Of a stretch of DNA of 16,251 nt, positions 7,801 through 13,025 are shown one piece after another (position 1 is the first letter of the stretch; each line of letters opens with the position of its first letter). The stretch comes from Bacillota bacterium (GTDB lineage: Bacteria > Bacillota > Clostridia > Peptostreptococcales > Anaerovoracaceae), in assembly GCA_017543805.1 (NCBI GenBank), contig JAFYFK010000121.1, positions 1 through 16,251 of the forward strand, read 5' to 3'. A program made the translations under genes and the position numbers. Under the pieces are notes generated by a model. The model did no database searches and was not told where the DNA came from. It saw only the letters and a program-made list of their open reading frames with translations.

Positions 7801-9552
7801 GGCAGTGTAATCTGCGACGTTCACAGCGTCAATGTACTCGCTGACGTCGATACGGGCAACGCCGGCATCATAAACGACGTCAGAAGCCGCCACCGTGAAC
7901 TCGATGGGGGTCTTCGTGGTGTTCATGACGGGATTGCCTTCCTCGTCGGTGACAGGATTGCCTTCCTCGTCGACTTCAGCTTCGGTCGCAGCCTCATAGA
8001 TGGTGATCTTGAAGCTCTCGATGCCATCAGAAGAGGTGGGTTCATTCCAGATAAGGAATACCTGATCTTCCTCCTCGGGAGGATTGGCATAAGCGCCGGT
8101 CTCAACGTCGAATGCTACGTTGGTCGGCTGGTAGGTCTTGTAGACTTCGACCTGCGCGTAGGACTCGCCTTCAAAGCGAGGATCGTACGTGCTGTTTTCC
8201 TTCGTGTTGAGAAGAGTGACCTTGAAGTTCTTGGTATCGCCCTCGGCGATCTTGTCGCTGATGTCAACGACGAAGCCGGTGACGTTGTCCTCTTCATCCT
8301 TTACCGGGGTGATAGCACCGCCGGAGAGCTCGCTCCAGTTTTCGCCGTCAGTGCTGACTTCGATCTTATAGCGGTTCTCATCGGTAAACGTGGTCGGATT
8401 CTCGACCTCGTCGCTCGCTACGACTGCCGGCCAGGAAATAGTGCTGGCATCGTCAGCAACGGTGAGCACGGGGGCGGGAAGCTTATAGACCGTATAGTTG
8501 ACCTTGGTCTCGCCTTCGTTCACGGTCTGGGCATTGCCGATGTACTTCGGAGACAGTGTCACTGTCCAATCGTAGTCGCCGGGGTTGCCGATGAGCTTGG
8601 AAACATCTATCGTTCCTTCAGCTGCAACTTCATCTACGGTGAAGGTCTTGGTCGTGACGTCTTCTCCGTCAGTGCAGGAGAGCACGAGCTTGAGCTGCTT
8701 TACATAGGTATAGTCGACAGCGCCGCCCTCAAGTTTATAGTTGACGGTGAGCTTGCCGGGATCGCCGGGCACAGCGTCAACTTCGGTGCTGGTTATAACG
8801 CCGAGAGGAAGGATACCTACGAGCTGCTCAGCAACAGCAGGAGCGGAGGGCTCGCTGTTGAGATAGCAAACCTTGTACAGCTTGGTCTGGCCGTTCGGGC
8901 CGACAAGTTCCTTTTCCTGGATTGTGAGATCGCCGATAACGCTGAGAGTAGCGCTCAGTTCGAGGGCCGTCTCGTTGTCGGCATACTCAACTACGAAATC
9001 AGTCACATCGACTGAGGTCTCACCTGCTGCCACTTCATAATCCTGAGTGGCAACTTCCTCACCGGACTCCTTGTCGGTGAGAGCAACGGTGATCTTGCAG
9101 CCGAGAGTGGCCTCTTCGATCGGATCCCAGGAAACGGTTGCCGCCTCGTCATCGATGACAACGGCCAGATTCGCATCGGCCTGGTCCATCTGGATGACCA
9201 TAAGGTCACTGACGATAGTCTTTCTGACTGTACCGTTTCTGAGAGCTTCGAGTTTCGCGACATACATGCCGGGACCATAGGTCTTGATGATGTCGGTAGC
9301 ATCCCACTCTGTTTCGGTCCTGCCGAAATTCTGGGTCTCAATGAGTGTTGCGTCGGATACAGTATCCTGATAAATCGAGATCCTGTAACCCGTCGCGGTT
9401 GAAAGCATTTTCCACGCTATGATCGCCTGGCCCTGGCCGTCGTAGGGGAAGGTTTCGGCCTCGTCGTCAGCTGCCAGTACGGAAGCGGGGAAAACAGCAA
9501 CGATCATGACGACAGCAAGAAGTATCGCCAGAGCGCGCTTTAACTGTTTCAT
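1888..9552 (-). CDS. Giant secreted multidomain protein with fibronectin-III-like and novel long repeats
   Basis: The product has 2554 residues and starts with a clear signal peptide (MKQLKRALAILLAVVMIVAV, cleavage after VLA near residue 27), so it is exported. Residues 30-1230 are a chain of divergent beta-rich domains of about 100-120 residues with fibronectin-III character (Trp near strand B, Y-x-V/I strands) joined by YKL/YKTY/YKPY links. Residues 1234-2410 hold four copies of a linker domain plus an aromatic module. The aromatic module carries YMWWxG, VDFATGIVKLYL and AVAGGY; its WW pairs lie near residues 1373, 1699, 2018 and 2330. Typical Fn3 domains follow the first three copies. A unique tail of about 145 residues ends the protein. 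The sequence is very acidic and nearly Cys-free. No LPXTG, SLH, choline-binding or transmembrane anchor is visible. AAGGAGGAAA precedes the ATG by 5 nt. It is cotranscribed with the upstream SLH gene (53-nt gap). An adhesin, glycan-binding or S-layer-associated role is inference. Confidence 0.92.
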   Translation of the reverse strand: MKQLKRALAILLAVVMIVAVFPASVLAADDEAETFPYDGQGQAIIAWKMLSTATGYRISIYQDTVSDATLIETQNFGRTETEWDATDIIKTYGPGMYVAKLEALRNGTVRKTIVSDLMVIQMDQADANLAVVIDDEAATVSWDPIEEATLGCKITVALTDKESGEEVATQDYEVAAGETSVDVTDFVVEYADNETALELSATLSVIGDLTIQEKELVGPNGQTKLYKVCYLNSEPSAPAVAEQLVGILPLGVITSTEVDAVPGDPGKLTVNYKLEGGAVDYTYVKQLKLVLSCTDGEDVTTKTFTVDEVAAEGTIDVSKLIGNPGDYDWTVTLSPKYIGNAQTVNEGETKVNYTVYKLPAPVLTVADDASTISWPAVVASDEVENPTTFTDENRYKIEVSTDGENWSELSGGAITPVKDEEDNVTGFVVDISDKIAEGDTKNFKVTLLNTKENSTYDPRFEGESYAQVEVYKTYQPTNVAFDVETGAYANPPEEEDQVFLIWNEPTSSDGIESFKITIYEAATEAEVDEEGNPVTDEEGNPVMNTTKTPIEFTVAASDVVYDAGVARIDVSEYIDAVNVADYTATVQSIGKHENDDYSHFDADSGITAECEKVTSGAVATAMEAAKIEQQTIDGNDVLVLVVTLDDANDNFAKIESAWLSNFNNGKTSYMEPIEGDIDETAKTVTFDLSTYYYDDADTSGAIQRLPSGDWSGTVSVYSLNNALNADTSATVKASYKPYQLQILGEELVDEEGNPTGEVGEPLVVDLETGEVSWADAYAYDDENNKIEESKADYYMVKLEYLDGSEWKGVKIVDGDDTNEWEKIDDTEEVRNVYNIHDSEAADGGMLPGRVYRVNVKAYSNKPLEYIESSPEETVKLCKIPAVTAAITDADYTAGELSWTGAEGFTYPTGVTYQIDAVDGETTYTDTDDASTYELYKLPVDDEGNTDYGTYTTTVTALGIVADGVNYIQSDASNEVTAYRGVVPAEDIDDAAFAYEAGENGGKLVLSFTLPVEDDYTEDYDKAMAAAIDPDYITVKIYSDTGNLLGEYAYDKETGKADVTQANDLTSGTNWMESIDPGTNLYVAICVGSLTEYVDGYSDFNALEDLTGDQLKTYLATDEMGDAVKVAPLSIPAREVLGVTAVIATSADAENSIPAGAVVIDTTELQEDATDVTYKVDIAIKNGNTTSTTTIDNVDPANPIDTSDIITAGVEATVTVTATDNTGKYAPAVIEMKAYKLKNPVINSISEKTGKVVKVVDDTTYAYTNTFTFENADDATATETAQYNDPNVEFDLEVEAHNVNTILTSSGGFDEANEIYVIDADNPATATTFAGLLYNFELVDGKIKTDTDGKLYVEIQADTSHGFWSADNDYNYMWWEGSPDDLKSELYSEEYGTVTMEPTKKANVDFATGIVKLYLKATPTAGAEYTLKLTTSAKAKYKAVAGGYEAELNTVSFNVNYLEVKDLKYDYETGKVTWTADPNATSYTVELMRDDGELGWRAAKTPADTTTDAKYDFEYEAGKLYKVTVTATSTDPNYEDSRPEVDNSIIYVYKLTDPSGASISDQTGALTFTADPNAVENAVALTIDDVETDKATYTQDADSATSGIIDFTLQKAEDPADVTATITSKGGETKTVVDTDSNECTAYIIDAANTTSATTKSGELFHFTLVDGKVLQDSKGYYVELKADTTHDFWSDTNDDNYMWWQGAPNDLKGVFSNTNGTINNKPVKRADVDFATGIVKLYFATKPAEGEYKLTLTTNPKLKFEAVAGGYTEDLEPVTYGVQYLEVKDLKYDYEEGKVTWTADPNAESYTVELMRNDGEEGWKAVKTPADTTTSAEYDFEYVAGKEYKLTVTATTSNANFEDSRPAVDGSSIVIYKLLPATTVSVSDRDGLLTVVEPENKYAHSKEVTVTPDSAEGDTIPAGAYDETTNTVTFTKVGVPADVTTSVALTGSKIEGASEDGLDVYVIDSVAVSTTNKVGELFHFTLANDGKIMEDTKGYYVELQADIGHDFWDDVNDTNYMWWQGAPNDLKGVFTGDSGTINNQPVKRANVDFATGIVKLYLKSAPVDSEYTLKLTTNPKAKYAAVAGGYEETLKPVTYGGVQYLKVEGIAYNYDQEAVTWTADQNAEKYIVELQKKLDDKWTGIADPIEVTEPSFTIPSDLGYEPGVEYKVIVTATTSDVSFEDSRPEEDGSMIIIFKLPKAEDVAVSDRDGKLTYTAPTTDYAYVVDVLPSESYNAETKTVTFDTSSKTPVEVTTTVKFRGSMIEGAGDGGLDVYLLDSEEASTTNTVGELFHFSLVDNQIKKTADGIYYVEIQADTGHYFWSSNNNKNYLWWTDGENELKASLESDEYGSRPFKSVKRTSDVDFETGIVKLYLTGTAAPEDGAEYKVKLTTNPKAKYAAVAGGYTETLEGTVNTDAILVADILANAKAYQYDPEYVYNGTITPNGTTVAYEANYVDVVDHSVSPMKITADLARFLGAIYRGNATDAITSFTYKGDEYTWDAEHGLLGSNWVNGTTTLVSVIAADLQADLDSSGKATFTVVINGVDVVTEIKLAMG
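2320..5850 (-). repeat. Fourfold long repeat (about 315 codons each) inside the giant surface gene
   Basis: The codons for the WW pair fall at plus-strand positions 5431, 4453, 3496 and 2560, so the periods are 978, 957 and 936 bp. Each unit contains a linker domain (xSDRDGxLT type), an aromatic module and an Fn3 domain; the last unit lacks the Fn3 domain. Units 2 and 3 are near-identical at the DNA level around the motif (CCACCACATGTAGTT and its flanks). This implies recent tandem duplication or gene conversion. Outer boundaries are approximate. Confidence 0.85.
7931..7971 (-). repeat. Short tandem repeat encoding DEEGNP motifs
   Basis: The 17-mer GGATTGCCTTCCTCGTC (plus strand) occurs at 7931-7947 and 7955-7971, 24 bp apart, and again at 7292-7308. 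It encodes the acidic linker (V/T)DEEGNP in the giant protein. The DNA identity suggests copied linker segments. Confidence 0.7.
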
Positions 9553-9605
9553 CGCGTTTCCTCCTTAACTAATAAATCCTAAAACTTCGCGGTAGTAGCC
9601 TGGCC

Positions 9606-10538
9606 TTAGTTCGGCCAGCCCCAGCCGCCGTCCCAATCTTCGTCGTCAGGCTCGGTGGGCGTCGGAGGCGGGTTCGGAGTCGGGGTCACAGGGTTGGTGT
9701 ACTCAACGTTCGCGACCTTGGTCTCGTGCGGGAGCTCCCACTGGGTCTTCTCCTTGGTGGTGCCGCTTACGAGTTTGCCAAGGAGAGAGCAGTTATCGAA
9801 GGTCGCGGTGGTGCCTGCGGGAACATAGATCTTTCCGGTGAAGATGGTGTCCTTGAAGTTGTCACCGTTCTTCGTGGTGAAATCACCATGGACTATCGTG
9901 CAGGCATTTACGATGCGGGTGATAAGAGTAAGTGCTTCAGCCTTGGTTATCTCACGGAGAGGCTTAATCGTCCCGTCGGGATAGCCCTGAACGAAACCGG
10001 CATTGGTGATGACGCCGACTTCCTTGAGTGCCCATGCGGTGATCTCGCTGTAGTCGGCAAATTCCTCAACTTTGCCAGTAGCGGAAACTCCGTAAAGCGG
10101 AAGCATGTTGTAGAAGAGAATGCAGGCTTCCTGTCTTGTTATCGGAGAATCCGGATCAAAGACTTCCGCGCTGCGACCGTGGATTATGTCGGAATATACG
10201 CACATGCGTATAGCGTCATAATACGGGCTGCTCTTCGATACATCCTTGAACGTGATCCTGTCCGCACAGGTCTCCAGCCCGAACGCCCAAGCCACCATAT
10301 GGCAGAACTCTGCTCTGGTAATGGCGACATCCGGCTGGAACTCTGTTCCGGTCTTCATGTCGAGACCGTTTGCGGCGGCCTCTTTGATGGTTGCCTCTGC
10401 CCAGTGTCCGGCGGGTACATCAGTATACTCGACGGTCCCTGCTGCAAAAGCCGTTACGGAAAATGCGAATACCATAACGACCGCCAGTACTATGACTGTC
10501 GCCCGTCTGGCAAACGATTTTCTTTCACGCTTGCTCAT
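9606..10538 (-). CDS. Secreted protein with three SLH (S-layer homology) domains
   Basis: This 310-residue protein begins with a signal peptide (positively charged MSKRERKSFARR, a hydrophobic core, cleavage at AFA near residue 32). Three SLH domains follow at about residues 36-90, 93-147 and 157-205, each with the family motif (ITRAE at 73-77, ITRQE at 133-137, ITKAE at 187-191). SLH trimers bind pyruvylated secondary wall polymers and hold proteins on the cell surface. Residues 205-250 are beta-rich (DGTIKP... then GKIYVPAGTTATFDN). The end is a Pro/Thr-rich linker (TPTPNPPPTPTEP) with an acidic, Trp-rich tail (DDEDWDGGWGWPN). The ATG has a strong site (AAGGAGGG, 7-nt spacer). It is the first gene of the operon with the giant protein. 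With so little besides SLH domains, it is best seen as a wall-anchoring adaptor; its partner is inferred from position only. Confidence 0.93.
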   Translation of the reverse strand: MSKRERKSFARRATVIVLAVVMVFAFSVTAFAAGTVEYTDVPAGHWAEATIKEAAANGLDMKTGTEFQPDVAITRAEFCHMVAWAFGLETCADRITFKDVSKSSPYYDAIRMCVYSDIIHGRSAEVFDPDSPITRQEACILFYNMLPLYGVSATGKVEEFADYSEITAWALKEVGVITNAGFVQGYPDGTIKPLREITKAEALTLITRIVNACTIVHGDFTTKNGDNFKDTIFTGKIYVPAGTTATFDNCSLLGKLVSGTTKEKTQWELPHETKVANVEYTNPVTPTPNPPPTPTEPDDEDWDGGWGWPN

Positions 10539-10645
10539 ACTTAAGCCCTCCTTATAATGAATTACTTAAATAATTACCGATAAGGGTAGATGCTTCCGGG
10601 AGGCAATTTCCCGTGGTTTTTTATAAAAGGTAAGACTACCCCCCA

Positions 10646-10663
10646 GTATCAGATTCATGATAC
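10646..10663. promoter_or_regulatory. Candidate operator overlapping the -10 box of the surface operon
   Basis: A perfect 6-6-6 inverted repeat, GTATCA, GATTCA spacer, TGATAC, overlaps the -10 hexamer of the operon promoter and extends to the predicted start point. A dimeric repressor bound here would block transcription. No regulator for it is in the window. Confidence 0.45.
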
Positions 10664-10685
10664 ACTATCCGCGTTTTAAAATCAA
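10657..10685 (-). promoter_or_regulatory. Sigma-A promoter of the SLH and giant-protein operon
   Basis: Minus strand: -35 TTGATT (10680-10685), a 17-bp spacer, -10 TATCAT (10657-10662; 5 of 6). The predicted start near 10650 gives a 5' leader of about 110 nt ahead of the SLH gene. Confidence 0.65.
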
Positions 10686-10696
10686 CACAAAAATAA

Positions 10697-10739
10697 ATAT
10701 TTACTTAAAATAGTAAATATGTTTTTCCCGGATATTTAC
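10697..10739. promoter_or_regulatory. Candidate activator site: inverted repeat plus a third half-site
   Basis: ATATTTACT (10697-10705) and AGTAAATAT (10712-10720) form a perfect 9-bp inverted repeat with a 6-nt spacer, centred about 26 bp upstream of the -35 box. A further ATATTTAC lies at 10732-10739. Three copies of one octamer in 43 bp beside a promoter suggest a protein binding site. The AT-richness of the stretch lowers confidence. Confidence 0.4.
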
Positions 10740-10819
10740 ATAATTTCCCTGATGTATAATTGGGACTTTTTCGCCAGTCTTATGTTCTCCCCTATGCGGT
10801 CCCTCAGCACACAAACGCG

Positions 10820-10858
10820 CCCCCTGTGCATGCCGTATTTTCCGTCTCGCACAGGGGG
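10820..10858 (-). terminator. Hairpin downstream of the SLH remnant, possible old terminator
   Basis: A perfect 10-bp stem (CCCCCTGTGC and its complement) encloses a 19-nt loop, about 54 nt past the stop codon of the SLH remnant. The minus-strand tail is GTTTGTGTG rather than a clean T-run, so termination would be weak. Confidence 0.45.
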
Positions 10859-10911
10859 AGCGTCTCATTGTTCAGTTACACCCTGCTTATAAAGCTTTTT
10901 GTGCTCTAGCC

Positions 10912-11364
10912 TTAGATGAATCTCATGAAGATCACCGCGGTCTCGGCGCGGTTCGCCTTGCCCTGGGGCACTATCGTCGATTCAGTGCGGCCCTTTACAA
11001 GCCCCTCGCCTATCGCCCACTGCAGTGCCGGTCTCGCCCACTCGCTGATCTCAAACGCGTCGTCATAGGACAGGATGTTCGTTTCCTCGCCCGCGCTCAC
11101 ATCGTAGCCTTTGTACATCGCGTACCGGTACAGCATCGTTGCGAGCTGTTCGCGCGTGATCTCGTCGTTCGGTCCGAACTTTCCGTTGCCGTAAGGCGTT
11201 TTAAGTATTATTCTTTTTGAACCGCCGAATAAAAGTGTCTCTGCCGTTTTGGCAGCCAGGCCGGTCGGCACCGCCCTGTCAGGCGGGCCGATAACTATAA
11301 CAAAATGCGGAAACGCCCCGTCCGAAATATCGGACAGAGGCGTTTCCATGGTATTCGCTTTCAA
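10912..11364 (-). pseudogene. C-terminal remnant of an SLH-domain surface protein
   Basis: The 150-codon frame splits in two. From about residue 57 (YGNGKFGPNDEITREQLATM, coding 11193 down to 10912) it matches the end of clostridial SLH proteins: the second half of one SLH domain, then a complete last one (SYDDAFEISEWARPALQWAI through NRAETAVIFMRF). The first 56 residues match nothing SLH-like and contain neither a signal peptide nor the front half of the domain. The frame opens with TTG at 11364, with no ribosome site, and the ATG at 11349 is also unsupported. These codons run through the terminator hairpin of the upstream flavoprotein gene. I read this as a 5'-truncated leftover whose breakpoint lies near 11193-11200. 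A living short SLH protein is unlikely because it could not be secreted. Confidence 0.75.
11309..11347 (-). terminator. Rho-independent terminator of the FAD_binding_2 gene
   Basis: An outer 9-bp stem (GGAAACGCC 11309-11317 with GGCGTTTCC 11339-11347) and an inner 6-bp stem (11320-11325 with 11330-11335) closed by an AATA loop sit 48 nt past the flavoprotein stop codon. The minus-strand tail is GCATTTTGTTATAG. Confidence 0.75.
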
Positions 11365-11394
11365 TTATTACATGGCTGGGAAGCCGTAGAATAC

Positions 11395-12858
11395 TTATTC
11401 GCCTTTGATGTATGAACAGGCGCTTCTTGCAGCCGTTCGGCCGGAGTTCACGCTGTTCGCGTTGCAGGACCCGGGCATGTTCATCGTATAGCCGTCGCGG
11501 TACAGTTCGCACCCCTCGACGCCCACGGCATAGAGGCCGGGAACAGGCTGTCCGTTCGGTTTTACAGCCTCGAACTTTCTGTTCGTGCGAACAGCGCCTA
11601 TGGAGGTCCAGACGGCCATATCCTGCCGCACGATGTAGAAAGGAGCTTTGTCTAGCGGGATCATGTGATCTGCAGGCTTTGCGAAGTCATCGTCCGCGCC
11701 TTTCGCGCAGAGTTCGTTGTAGCGGGCGACGTTCGCGGACAGTATCGCAGGATCCATTCCGGCTTTCACCGCGAGTTCCTCGATAGTATCTGCTTTGAAT
11801 ACGTTGTTCCCGTCTCCATTGAGAAGGCTCTCCAGGTCTTTGTCGATATCGGGAGCGTTCGCACGGTTGCGTTCTATAAACGACGTGTCGAACACCGAGA
11901 ACGTCTTCTCCTGCGACATCTTCGCGTTCGTGAAGAAGGCCGCGACGTGCTCGCCGCACAGTTCGTTCGCGTACCGTTCGCCGTTGCCGTTGACCCAGAG
12001 CGTCAGACCTTTCTGATGTATGTACATGATAGTCTGGCTGTAGAAGAACAGCGGGTCGATATGGAGCTTTATGAGATATGTCCTCATCTTGGATACGTCT
12101 TCCGCTCCGGCTGAAACTGCCATGCGGACGCCGTCGCCGTTATGACCCGGATAGCCGCGGTGGAAAAGGTGCTCAGTGTCAAAGCCGCGCTCCGCCATCA
12201 TCTCCTCGTTGTCGGAAAAACCGCCGGTCGCAAGGATAACGGCCTTGCAGTCAAAGCGCGTCACCTCGTCCGTCTCGGTATTGACGGCGTAGAGGCCGGC
12301 GACTCTCCCGTCCTTCATGATCAGTTCCATGCCGCGGGTGTTGAGGATCGCCTGCGCGCCGAGCTTGACCGCGTCCTCGAGCAGCGGGCCTGTAAGCAGA
12401 GAACCGTCGCCGCGGTTATCGGAGGCACGGCGTTTGAACCAGTGGAAAGAATCGACTTCACCGTCACCTTTGCACTCGTCGACAACTCCGGAAAGTCCGA
12501 CACCGTGACTGAGCAGCCAGTCAATATTCCCTGCTGAATTCCGGACCATGTCCTGCCAGGCGAGAGCGTTTATATGGTAGTTGAACATCTTGCACTCGCT
12601 CTCGATCACTTCCCGGAACGTGAGGTCTATCCCGAGTTCCTTCTGCATCCTGCTGCCTACGCCGAAGATGCCCTCGACCTCGGTGCCGTTTCCGCCGAAT
12701 CTGCCGGTCGTCTCGATGATCACCGTTCTGAGTCCGAGCTCCGTTGCCTGAAGGCAGGCCGTTATTCCCGACGGGCCGGCGCCGACGACCACCACGTCGC
12801 AGTCTACAGTTTTAGAAACACTCTTTTCATAATCAGCGCATGCCGGATTCCCGTTCAT
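11395..12858 (-). CDS. FAD-dependent oxidoreductase, FAD_binding_2 / fumarate-reductase-flavoprotein family
   Basis: The product is 487 residues from the preferred start. It has an N-terminal Rossmann FAD site (CDVVVVGAGPSGITA, then E at the end of strand 2 in VIIETTGRFGGNG), ATGGFS, GHNGDG, NGNGERYANE and the C-terminal flavin-contacting PGLYAVGVEG. This order is that of the FAD_binding_2 family (fumarate, urocanate and 3-ketosteroid reductases or dehydrogenases). It has no signal peptide, heme motif or FMN-binding domain, so it is cytosolic. Aligned by eye, the Arg that donates a proton in fumarate reductases (NExxxR) is replaced (NELCGEH), and the HGxNRLGGN loop reads YTMNMPGSCNAN, so fumarate is probably not the substrate. 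Start: an ATG at 12873 lacks a ribosome site, while the ATG at 12858 follows GGAGGAA by 6 nt. It is divergent from a LysR gene, its likely regulator. Confidence 0.88.
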   Translation of the reverse strand: MNGNPACADYEKSVSKTVDCDVVVVGAGPSGITACLQATELGLRTVIIETTGRFGGNGTEVEGIFGVGSRMQKELGIDLTFREVIESECKMFNYHINALAWQDMVRNSAGNIDWLLSHGVGLSGVVDECKGDGEVDSFHWFKRRASDNRGDGSLLTGPLLEDAVKLGAQAILNTRGMELIMKDGRVAGLYAVNTETDEVTRFDCKAVILATGGFSDNEEMMAERGFDTEHLFHRGYPGHNGDGVRMAVSAGAEDVSKMRTYLIKLHIDPLFFYSQTIMYIHQKGLTLWVNGNGERYANELCGEHVAAFFTNAKMSQEKTFSVFDTSFIERNRANAPDIDKDLESLLNGDGNNVFKADTIEELAVKAGMDPAILSANVARYNELCAKGADDDFAKPADHMIPLDKAPFYIVRQDMAVWTSIGAVRTNRKFEAVKPNGQPVPGLYAVGVEGCELYRDGYTMNMPGSCNANSVNSGRTAARSACSYIKGE

Positions 12859-12885
12859 ATTCTGTTCCTCCATTCAAGTTGCAGT

Positions 12886-12914
12886 ATCATATAATATATA
12901 ATATAGCTTGTCGT
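12886..12914 (-). promoter_or_regulatory. Probable promoter of the FAD_binding_2 gene
   Basis: Minus strand: -35 ACGACA (12909-12914; 4 of 6), a 17-bp spacer, -10 TATGAT (12886-12891; 5 of 6). A start near 12879 leaves room for the ribosome site at 12865-12871 and favours translation from 12858. A weak -35 box is usual for LysR-activated genes. Confidence 0.5.
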
Positions 12915-12951
12915 TAGTCTATTGCATATGTTGTATTGTCATGGGTGCGAT

Positions 12952-12980
12952 TTGTTATTCTGAATCGAACATGGTATTAT
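12952..12980 (+). promoter_or_regulatory. Probable promoter of the LysR gene
   Basis: Plus strand: -35 TTGTTA (12952-12957), a 17-bp spacer, -10 TATTAT (12975-12980; 5 of 6). The leader would be about 40 nt. Between this and the divergent promoter lies the AT-rich stretch 12915-12951, where LysR would be expected to bind; no convincing T-N11-A dyad could be chosen by eye. Confidence 0.5.
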
Positions 12981-13025
12981 ATCCTGTAGCACACAGCATC
13001 CATAATTATCCAAAGGAGCCTGGCC

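Larger units (their letters stand above)
10539..10911 (-). other. Intergenic control region of the surface operon
   Basis: This 373-bp stretch has no credible gene. From the operon start codon outward it holds a leader of about 110 nt with a small hairpin (arms 10597-10601 and 10609-10613), the promoter with two inverted repeats (10646-10720), an AT-rich block to about 10770, and the hairpin downstream of the SLH remnant (10820-10858). I looked for a riboswitch in the leader and recognised none. Confidence 0.6.

Noticed and set aside
3853..9015. A 1720-codon open frame on the plus strand, antisense to the giant gene
   Set aside because: It is codon-aligned with the minus-strand gene, so it stays open simply because that gene rarely uses TTA, CTA or TCA. 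It lacks a signal peptide, domains and a ribosome site, whereas the minus-strand protein has a signal peptide, repeats, promoter and terminator.
9726..10544. A 272-codon plus-strand frame opposite the SLH gene
   Set aside because: The minus strand encodes three clear SLH domains with a signal peptide and ribosome site; the plus translation has no recognisable content.
10597..10620. Hairpin followed by a T-run on the plus strand, considered as a terminator
   Set aside because: The stem is only 5 bp and no plus-strand gene lies upstream; it falls inside the leader of the minus-strand operon, where it would be just a small hairpin.
10539..10650. Leader of the surface operon considered as a c-di-GMP, preQ1 or other riboswitch
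   Set aside because: None of the conserved cores I know could be matched; only a small hairpin and a short A-run are present.
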